From Carposina sasakii (Eukaryota; Arthropoda; Insecta; Lepidoptera; Carposinidae): DNA of 64,000 nt. Each line of letters opens with the position of its first letter. The first letter of the stretch is position 1. The stretch is from positions 9,052,001 through 9,116,000 of the forward strand of contig CP053170.1 in assembly GCA_014607495.2 (NCBI GenBank), given 5' to 3'. Of this stretch, positions 24,201 to 32,500 are shown one piece after another. Made by a program: the position numbers and the translations under genes. The notes below the pieces were generated by a model that worked only from the letters and a program-made list of their open reading frames with translations, was not told the origin of the DNA and ran no database searches.

Positions 24201-27200
24201 ATATGTACCAAAGCGAAGCGAGGGCGGGCCACTAGTTATCAATATGGTTCAAGATTGTTTTACTAGTGCAATTGCTCATCACTAGATGGCAATATTATAC
24301 TACGTTTTAATAAAAAAAAGTACCCGGATAAAAGCGCTAGTGTCTTTGTAATTTTAATACGGTTACATTTCGGAGCACAAGCGTGTGGTTACATTACAGC
24401 TACTGCATTACACTGGCGCTGAAGCTCCGCCTCTATCATGACGTCATGGCCTCACGATTGCCACACGACTCATTTATAGTCCCACCTCCTCTTTTATACC
24501 TTCTTCATGGGCGTTGGTAGAGTGGGAGATCACCACCTCATGTTTGCCCATGGGTATCGTAAGAGGCGATTAAGGGTTTCCGAAGCAGCACCGCCTCCCG
24601 GGTTTAAACATATTCCGAAAATCACGCTGCGGTTACCAACCCGCCTGCCTAGCGTGGTGACTATGGGCAGCAGACGACGTTTGTGCTTATAATAGAAGCG
24701 ATGCCGACACCTCCATGGACGATCGTATTGTATAATTTGCTGTGCCTCATATTCAATCAGTGACGTGAATTTTATTAAACACCACAAACAATCTCCATAA
24801 AATGATTTATTTAGTTCCAGAGAAGGTTCCGTGACTCCTTGCAGTCCGATCAGCAGCTCAAGAGCTGCAGCTTCAACAATAAGCCTGGGTAAGAGCCTGA
24901 TTAGTTAGTTCATAATTTATGGGAGGGGGGAGTCCTTATCTAGGCGCCTACTAGGCTGTTCACGACTTCGTCAACATAAAGTTTAAAATCTCATTTCATA
25001 TATGTAGTACTACAATTATTTTAATAAATTAGTTATACCCGAGGAGGGTTGTCGCCAGGCAGGCAGACGGTCGTAAAACAAACACCAAATCCTTGACAAT
25101 ATCAGTTTCGAAAGAAACCATATTGCGCCGATCCCATAAATAAAGAAATATTCAATTTAGAAAAGAGATGGTAAAATTCGTCATCCGTGTAATTGACCCG
25201 GTAACTCAGTGGTTAGAGCAACTAGCACGGTATGCAGTCGTGGGTTCGATTCCCACTAGGGTGAAGAATTTTCCATTTGTTTATCAATAATTTTATAAAA
25301 TATTCAATCGTAAAAAGTGAAAATTATTGAGTCTTCGTTCCCGTGGAAACTTTGGGAAGTTCTTTCTTAGTGTTCAAGGAAGTACTTCAGCTTCTTTTCC
25401 CGGTAGTTTTGGCTGTGCGTGTATTCCCTATCAGTTACTTAGTAATGGAAGAGTTTTATCTATTTATTTTTATTTTCTTTCTAGTTATTCATTAATACCC
25501 ACGCGAGAGCTTCCGAGCGTGCGCCCCTCACAAAGCGTGAGGCCTATGCCTTACACGAGGCCTGTCAGTTCCAAAATGGGTGCCGTACGGCCGTCCTACA
25601 TCAGGTTATTTTGAATTTCTATTTGTTGCTATTGAACGGACGAGGCTCTGACGCTAAAAGCTTATAATACCCATTAGAATGACTCGTTATCACTTCCTAT
25701 TGGATTTGTTACCGGTAGCTAGATTCTTGTATTTGCGCCCGAAAAGCGGCGGTAGTCGCACCCCTTACCACATGGTACTTACTAGGCTAACTGGTGAAAA
25801 GTGGGGGTTAGTAGTCGATTCGCACAAAAGTTCGCACGAACGTGCCAATCGACCCCTTTCTAAAATAATGTTATTTTAGTAGGGGTTTCGCCCGAATGTA
25901 TTGTAAACTACATAACGAGTACGAGTAGGTACGAGTATATATACTACATAGATTACAATACATTCGGGCGAAACGCCAACTAAAATAATATTATTTTTGA
26001 AAGGAGTCGTTTGGCATATTCGTGCGTAGTCGATTCGCACGAACATGCCAAACGACTCCTTTCAAAAATAATATTATAAGCCAATAGTGGATGTGTAAGT
26101 TGCACACTTCTGCCCAACCCCTATGGAGGATAATGGGTGTATCTATATGTATAATATATTTTATTACTAATTATTACTAATGCCAGCAATACACACAGCC
26201 GAGTTCCCAAAAAGGGGAAGCCAGCACTGCACGGTGACAGATCCTACAGCCGTGGCTAGCATAACGGAGCCAGCCCCCCTAGCATGACCACGCATCGTGG
26301 ATATCGTATCGTCTCTACATATACAAAATTCAACATGGCCGCTATATTTATCGTATTTTGACAGGCTAAATGTCGATAAATCGGTTTATCATATCGTGTT
26401 TCGCAAGTCATGCTACTTGTGCAGATATAAGAGTTCAGTGATAAGATGCTCATCCACTGAGAGAACGCCCTTGAATCCCTTATTCGACTCTTACGACATA
26501 CAGTGTGCGTGGGAACTTCACAATACAGTTCCAACAGCCCCTTACTAGATACTAGACACAGACTATTGTATCACCCTTACGTTGTTGGTATCCCACCCAT
26601 TCGCACCAAACGTTAAGCTAACTCGTTTGTAATGGGAACGGCTAAGGAGTGGAATACACTCTTGCCGATGTATTTCCCGAGCAATAAAACATTGGTCTCT
26701 TCAAAGCTAGAGTGAATAGGCACTTTCTAGGCAAACATGTACCACCCTAGGCCGCATCAGGCACGATGGCGGTCAAATGTTTGCCTAGCTAATTGTAAAA
26801 AAATACACGGAAAGAGATGCAGCTGATGTATTCTAGCATAAGCACTGGGTCGGCACAGGTCTACGAGTAGTAGCTGCCAGCGCCCGTACCATGAACTTGG
26901 TGAGAGCGAGATGGCTCACATTTACGCGACAAATTCACAGAGCTTATTCTTATTCTTTATTGTACACAAAACATAACAATGAAAAGAAAGAAATTTACAA
27001 AAGGAATGCATACAAAGGCTTTGTATGTACTTTTCTTGTAAAAAGGGATTGCAAAGCACTTCTTTCTGGGCAACATCATACAGCCTTACCTTGAGTACGA
27101 GTGTCTATTCTAATTCCCAACTCCGTTGTCTCAACTTTTGTCTAGTTATTACATAGCTCTGTGAAATTGACGTTTAAATGTGAGATATCTCGCTCTCACC

Positions 27201-28919
27201 AAATTCATGCTACCGGCGCTATTCGAAATCTGTTTCGATTTATCTGTTGGTTAGTCAGTAACTAAAGGTTTATCACCTACTACATATATCTACTTTGATT
27301 ATAATTGGTTATGCTAAACGTGATTAGAATCTCCCTCGTGACAGCTAGTAGTATACTAGTTGTTGCACCCGACTTGGACTACCTACAGAATATAACATGC
27401 TCTTATCCGTATTCTCAACTTTATGAACGCAAAATTATCAAAAAGATTGGTGTCTTAAAGTGTGAATAGATAACAAACAAACAAGTTATTTTCTGATATA
27501 TATATTATCTATCTATTCTATCTATACCTACATATTATAATAAAATTGTAACAGATCGATGTTTGTGCACGCTAATCTCAGGATCGGCTGAACCGATTTC
27601 GATGCAGTTTTCAGAAATATATTGTGAGAAATATATTATAATATCGACATTTTATTTTTTCCGCAGTCCACGCGGACGGAGTCGCGGGCGTCCACTAGTT
27701 CATAATATTATTAGTTGGCATTAATTATGATTTGCTTATAGCCCTGCTGTACCAATAAGGCAGTCGCTGAGTGTGAAGCCGGCCAATACCAGGTCTACTA
27801 GACGACTGGGTGCCAGCCCTGACAACAGGTAAAAAACTATAAACTATAAGTACTGCGATTTTTAATTATGTAGAGTAAAATGACATTTGGAGGGTTACCA
27901 CTTTAGCGAAATAAAAAAATAGTGTTACTCCACCAAAATTACTCGAAATTATCGATTGAACTTTTCGATTAATTTCATGTAGCTATATTTCTGTTATAGT
28001 TAATGTTCAGAGGTCGGCTAATGTCTGAATTCCGAACTAAACGTACCAAATCGATGAGGCTAAAAATGTGTTAGATAAAAAAAGCTATATTTCAAACCAA
28101 AATATATTTTATCGATTTATGTGTTTTATTGTTAAATAAAAGAGCTGTTTTAGACATTAAGTTTGTTTGTATATATCTAAATAGATTAATGAGTGAAATC
28201 ACAATATCGAAAATAAAATCGCGATTCAATTAATCGCTCACAATAAAATATTACAAAACTAATGACACTGCGCTGACGATATTAAAAAGAAACAAAGTCA
28301 ATTGTAGCTGTCATTTTACTCTACATAATTAAAAATCGGACTATAGGTATAAGCTACGAAGTTTTCAAAGTTTAATTTGACAGATATTCCATAATCTTTC
28401 GGTCAAAAATACAGTATAACGATCAAGTGTAACTTTACGCACGGTTTATTAGTAGCAGGCTAGGTCTATGCCCATCCCCAATGGGACATAGGTGTAAGCA
28501 CGGGGAGCAATTCTTGAAATTTTTTGAGCCGAAACGCAACCACTAACGAACCGTAAATGAAACGCGGTGCGAAGCAATATATACTTACCGTTTGAGTAAT
28601 AAGGTATATTTTAGCACGCATCGGTCGCGAGTGTGATAGAATAAAAAACTCTGTCTCGTGCTGAAATGTGTCTAATTACGTCACCATAAAGTAATTATTG
28701 ATTTGTACTGAGCGTCTACAACGGTTCCGTTTCGGCTTCGTTCCAACTCGAAACTTTTCGAGAATTGCCCTCCAGATCACAGAAGGCGTAAGGGTATGTT
28801 ATGCGTATGCCACTATATTTTACAGAGACAGAAGTCCGTCCCCGCCAATGCGCGGACCGTACAGCCCCGCACGTCCGTCCTCGCCGAAGCCTCGCAGACG
28901 AATGGACTCGCCGTATTGA
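15225..28919 (+). CDS. Cdc14: CDC14-family dual-specificity protein phosphatase
   Basis: Removes phosphate mainly from CDK-type pSer-Pro sites; family members act in mitotic exit, cytokinesis and cilia. Coding exons: 15225-15607, 15826-16001, 16122-16275, 16368-16497, 16643-16768, 16906-16958, 17165-17367, 17754-17831, 18253-18337, 18553-18670, 19103-19195, 19294-19450, 19738-19935, 21411-21452, 22932-23086, 24821-24888, 25485-25604, 27742-27828 and 28826-28919. They join in frame to about 839 residues. The catalytic core is exons 1-6: [39 protein letters not shown] and the signature HCKAGLGRTG at about 279-288 (Cys280), split by an intron after HCK. The remaining ~500 residues are a basic, Ser/Pro-rich, probably disordered tail ending PRRRMDSPY, with repeated SPSPPP-like clusters. 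Exons 8 and 14 are the least certain. Exon 16 could start six bases earlier (tandem AG). NDUFAF4 lies in intron 13. Confidence 0.92.
18705..18960. repeat. Inverted-repeat element in CDC14 intron
   Basis: The phrase ACCGGATGCGTATGCG near 18737 and its inverse CGCATACGCATCCGGTGT near 18922 face each other around a CG-rich centre rich in GCGTA and TACGC. There is no coding capacity. It is probably a MITE; I cannot set the ends or the superfamily. Confidence 0.45.
20389..21045 (+). CDS. NDUFAF4: NDUFAF4, complex I assembly factor 4, nested in CDC14 intron 13
   Basis: Mitochondrial protein needed for assembly of NADH:ubiquinone oxidoreductase. It is a single uninterrupted frame of 218 residues. 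I chose the start at MGALVTKV (20389) rather than the in-frame ATG 12 bases upstream, because family members begin MGAL. Family features are [20 protein letters not shown] near the N terminus, a charged middle ([20 protein letters not shown]) and a conserved [20 protein letters not shown] block. It ends with a lysine-rich tail. It lies on the same strand as CDC14 between exons 13 and 14, so it needs its own promoter inside the host intron. Poly(A) signals at 21167-21172 and 21328-21333 precede host exon 14. The lack of introns could reflect ancient retroposition, but the frame is fully intact and the sequence is conserved. Confidence 0.95.
   Translation: MGALVTKVLRPIKSFNIENRAHRVISKEKPVPAPKYESNLKDLRRTIEAVPDLDDKLDKKDPALDQRLKEVYVTSQGKPEDDITRSLVVNNPNRPLPQNRSQVAIYDYGFKEPDRIKYGRTTLRSVINFISAHQINPDEATASKIALEYKLKEEDVVSTLKYFKTFEVFAPATKNSLATFAGPANLRRKLLEEEHEKMKQLENKPSDDDKQPFKYKLT
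21453..22062 (+). mobile_element. 5'-truncated non-LTR retrotransposon, 3' end only
   Basis: A short C-terminal coding piece ([20 protein letters not shown]) is followed by about 450 bp of non-coding sequence including GGGGCCCATGAAATGAG and GGCCTCTACATCTTGGCTAC. It closes at an AATAATAATAATAATAAA tail near 22027-22050. The terminal triplet repeat and truncation suggest a LINE inserted in the CDC14 intron just after exon 14. The clade is not determined. Confidence 0.6.
22575..22830 (+). repeat. Interspersed repeat, inverted partner at 36600-36840
   Basis: It contains TACTACAGCTGCTTCTCTTC, TAGGCGATGGGCTGACCACC and GGGATAAAGGCGTGATTATA. The same text in inverse orientation lies at 36600-36840 inside METTL3 intron 7-8. 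It ends in a short ATGTATATGTATGT tail. Probably a SINE. Confidence 0.6.
23268..24509. mobile_element. hAT-like MITE, split by a Helitron-like insertion
   Basis: The outer ends are CATGGAGAAGAAATAAAA and the inverse TTTTATACCTTCTTCATG. Intact relatives lie at 34776-35166 and 36848-37287. An 8-bp duplication flanks it with one mismatch (GTGTTGGT left, GCGTTGGT right). Aligning with the intact copies shows that 23437-24235 is a later insertion. The 8-bp target duplication suggests hAT-type mobilisation (inference). Confidence 0.75.
23437..24235 (+). mobile_element. Helitron-like element nested in the MITE, with internal tandem repeats
   Basis: It starts TCTACGCTAATATTATAAAG and ends GGCGGGCCACTAG, inserted between A and T of the MITE phrase GCTCA-TTATCAATATGG. 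The uninterrupted phrase is seen in the other copies. Precise insertion at an AT without target duplication, a TC start and a CTAG end are Helitron hallmarks. Inside are about five diverged tandem units (roughly 110-160 bp), each with TTCCCACGGGAAGG and ACGAAAACCGCTATACATA-like phrases. No Rep/helicase frame is present. Confidence 0.8.
24515..24690 (-). repeat. Interspersed repeat fragment (same family as 4318-4590)
   Basis: GGTATCGTAAGAGGCGATTA, GGTTACCAACCCGCCTGCC and CGTGGTGACTATGGGCAG match the family at 4318-4590 in inverse orientation. It lies in a CDC14 intron. Confidence 0.6.
25028..25300 (+). repeat. Composite: LINE-derived fragment plus tRNA-derived SINE
   Basis: Bases 25028-25140 (GAGGAGGGTTGTCGCCAGGC ... 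GAAACCATATTGCGCCGA) belong to a family also seen at 23115-23240, 55875-55935 and 62275-62400. Bases 25150-25300 are a tRNA-like SINE, with GGTAACTCAGTGGTTAGAGC (A box) and GTGGGTTCGATTCCCACTAG (B box). The anticodon arm is not tRNA-like. Confidence 0.65.
25810..26076. repeat. Nested foldback (two inverted repeats in tandem)
   Basis: Inverted pair one: GTTTCGCCCGAATGTATTGT (about 25885-25904) faces ACAATACATTCGGGCGAAAC (about 25956-25975). Inverted pair two: an arm at about 25985-26026 including GAAAGGAGTCGTTTGGCAT faces its inverse at about 26031-26074, with only a short loop around TAGTCGATT. A diverged third arm starts at 25810. It can form long hairpins. It is probably a foldback or MITE insertion in a CDC14 intron. 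Confidence 0.7.
26285..26430. repeat. Interspersed repeat with GATATCGTATCG end
   Basis: It contains ACAAAATTCAACATGGCCGC and CGATAAATCGGTTTATCATA. Relatives lie at 7785-7890 and, inverted, at about 61845-61960. No coding capacity. Confidence 0.55.
26440..26795 (+). mobile_element. CR1-like LINE 3' fragment
   Basis: A decayed frame resembles the C-terminal end of a non-LTR polyprotein ([18 protein letters not shown], then [11 protein letters not shown] across frameshifts). A better copy is at 45470-45805 and an inverted piece at 61990-62120. It ends with GGCGGTCAAATGTTTGCCTA. Confidence 0.6.
27515..27698 (+). mobile_element. Helitron-like element
   Basis: The start CTACATATTATAATAAAATT, middle CGGCTGAACCGATTTCGATG and end GTCGCGGGCGTCCACTAG match the family at 11743-12036. 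It lies just upstream of CDC14 exon 18. Confidence 0.7.
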
Positions 28920-29596
28920 AACTATTCGAATCTACCCTCAATGTGAACTGTCAAATTGTACAAGTGATGTTTTTTGAATATTATATGAGTTATACGTGGA
29001 TTTGTTTTTTCATGTGTGCATTTAGTTAGACTATGTGAGATGGGTGTCTCTAATAACGAAAATATTCATTAGTATGACTTTTCAACATTAACCTAAAGTA
29101 ATAAAAGTATTTAATTTTGTAACATTTATTTTAAAAAGTACACTATTTCACAATCGTCACTTAACCATATGAATATCTCCTAAAACTGAACTATTTACAC
29201 AAATTAAAACTTAAATATTAGGTAGTTACACCACCAAACATTGATGCGTGTGTTTATTAAATCTTATACTGTTTAATAAATATTCTCTTCGAAAATCGAA
29301 GGATTAGAATAAATAACTCTTTCTGACATATTGGCTGTCTGTAAGTAAGAGGGGCTTAGTCCCCGAAAATAAAAATAAAAATTGTAATTTTAAGGAGAAA
29401 AATTAAGTGGATTTCACTGGTTATGGTCTTGGTCTGAAGTCAGCATATCAATATTTGCTTCTCACTTTCACTACTACAATGGGAGCATATTTGATCGACT
29501 GATCCAGCTTGAATAGATCGACGGATATCGTTCGACTGTCGAGTTGATCGACTAATCCGTCACTATGTTATGCGACAAGAGATCACCTCGGCTAAG
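28920..29596. other. Convergent 3' UTRs of CDC14 and METTL3
   Basis: There is no coding exon. Bases 28920 to about 29120 are the CDC14 3' UTR, and about 29105 to 29596 are the METTL3 3' UTR on the other strand. The only feature is the pair of facing poly(A) signals at 29100-29130. Confidence 0.6.
29100..29130. terminator. Facing poly(A) signals of CDC14 and METTL3
   Basis: AATAAA at 29100-29105 (plus, CDC14) and AATAAA on the minus strand at 29125-29130 (METTL3) are separated by 19 bp. Cleavage 10-25 bases downstream of each would make the two transcripts overlap by a few bases. Confidence 0.7.
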
Positions 29597-32500
29597 CTAG
29601 GGCAGGCCGGGGTCGGGCGGCGGAGGGGCCATGCAGTTTCCATCGGGATATCTCTTCTTGAACGCGGCTATTAAATCCGGGTCTACTAAACGTACTCCGT
29701 CCACTTGGTTACCCAGGGTTATCCTGTAATAAAATTATTATACATCAAAATCGACGGCAAACCCTATTTAGAACTAGTGGACGCCCGCCACTCCGTCCGC
29801 GTGGACTACAGAAAAAACAAAATGTCGAAATTATCTGGGATAAAAAGTAGCATATATGTTAAGCGGGACCAGTCACAATATATTCCTGAAAACTACATCG
29901 AAATCGGTTCAGCCATTTCTGAGATTAGCGTGCACAAACGCACAGACAAAAATTTCAAAAATCATTCTTTTGGGTACAATTGCGTTGATAAAGGTCTCCT
30001 ATAATATTTTTTCTCATATATCTTCCATGTACATGACAGCGATCTGTTACATTTTTATTATATGTATAGAAGATGACACGGAAATATATCGACTCTTACG
30101 AAATGCACGGATGATGGGAGGAGATGCAGTGTTCCCCGCATCAGCACAGGAGGCCTTGTTTCGACCACTAGTACGAGGCGATTAAGGGTTTCCGGGAGGT
30201 GGGCAGCAGCGCCTCCCGTACTGACAACATAGTCCGAAAATCACACTGCGGTCACCAACCCGCCTGCCCAGCGTGGTACAACTATGGGTAAAACCACCCC
30301 TGTGGCAGTAGCCTTGTGGCGTGCCCTGGGGGAGGCATACGTCCTGCAGTGTACTGCAATAGGCTGAAGAAGAAGAGATAATAAACTTACCAATTAGGTT
30401 GTATGTTGTGTGGTCGACCGAATAATTCTATTTTTCTTGTGCCCGGACTAAGCCTTTCTGTAAAAAAATGACATTTAGATACGTAAATTAAATATAGGGA
30501 CAAGACGCTACGTAAATTGTATGGGACAAGACGATATAAACTCTCTAAATATGGGGCAAAATGGTACTATAAAAATATGGGGCATGATGATAAAATCGCA
30601 CGAAATATGGGGTAAGATGTTACGTACCAATAATGATTTTATTTTTATTTTATTCGGGAAACAAACGGTTGACAACAACTAAGATTATTACAACATAAGC
30701 AACTATTTACCACTTAAAAGTTTCCATGATATGGGGTAAGACCCTATGGACCAATTAAATATGGGACAAGACGCAACGAAACAACTAAATATGGTAAAAT
30801 TATTAATAAAGAAATGGAAAAAATTCCTCACCCGGGTGGGAATAAATATGGGACAAGATGCTACAAACAAATTAAATATGGGGCAAGATGCTTCGTATCA
30901 ATAATCTAACGGGGCAAGATGCTTCCCATCAACAATATAACGGGGCAAGATGCTTCCCATCAACAATATAACGGGGCAAGACGCTACATACCGATAATGC
31001 CGTAAATCTCGTCGGGCTTGTGCGAGGTGGCGCGGACCTCAGCCACGATGACGTCACAGTCGAGGCCGCGGTTCAAGTTCTCCGGACTGCCCTTCATGCC
31101 CACCTGCGACAAGAAAGATCAATAAATATGCACACTTTTGCACAATATACATCTAACCTAATCCCACATTGAGATAAGGTTTTGTGTATGGTACTAAGCA
31201 ACGATATCGTCTTTAGCCCATTGCAGTCCACTGCTGGACGTAGGCCTCCCCCAGAGCACGCTACAAGGCTACTGCCACAGGGGGATTTTTGCACATAGTT
31301 ACCACGCTGGGCAGTGCTGACTTCATACCATGATTCTGAAGCGAAAAACGCTCACTAGACAGTGCTCCTTGTATGTATACGTATGTACACGCTCACCAGA
31401 CAGTGCTCCTTGTATGTATACGTATTTATACGCTCACCAGACAGTGTTCCTTGTATGTATACGTATGTAGACGCTCACCAGACAGTGCTCCTTGTATGTA
31501 TACGTATGTATACGCTCACCAGACAGTGCTCCTTGTATGTATACGTATGTACACGCTCACCAGACAGTGCTCCTTGTATGTATACGTATGTATACGCTCA
31601 CCAGACAGTGCTCCTTGTATTTATACGTATGTATACGCTCACCAGACAGTGCTCCTTGTATGTATACGTATGTATACGCTCACCAGACAGTGCTCCTTGT
31701 ATGTATACGTATGTACACGCTCACCAGACAGTGCTCCTTGTATGTATACGTATGTATACGCTCACCAGACAGTGCTCCTTGTATTTATACGTATGTACAC
31801 GCTCACCAGACAGTGCTCCTTGTATGTATACGTATGTACACGCTCACCAGACAGTGCTCCTTGTATGTATACGTATGTACACGCTCACCAGACAGTGCTC
31901 CTTGTATGTATACGTATGTACACGCTCACCAGACAGTGCTCCTTGTATGTATACGTATGTACACGCTCACCAGACAGTGCTCCTTGTATGTATACGTATG
32001 TACACGCTCACCAGACAGTGTTCCTTGTATGTATACGTATGTACACGCTCACCAGACAGTGCTCCTTGTATGTATACGTATGTATACGCTCACCAGACAG
32101 TGCTCCTTGTATGTATACATATGTATACACTCACCAGACAGTGTTCCTTGTATGTATACGCTCACCAGACAGTGCTCCTTGTATGTATACATATGTATAC
32201 ACTCACCAGACAGTGTTCCTTGTATGTATACGTATGTATACGCTCACCAGACAGTGCTCCTTGTATGTATACATATGTATACACTCACCAGACAGTGTTC
32301 CTTGTATGTATACGTTTGTATACGCTCACCAGACAGTGCTCCTTGTATGTATACGTATGTATACGCTCACCAGACAGTGCTCCTTGTATGTATACATATG
32401 TATACGCTCACCAGACAGTGTTCCTTGTATGTATACGTATGTATACGCTCACCAGACAGTGCTCCTTGTATGTATACATATGTATACACTCACCAGACAG

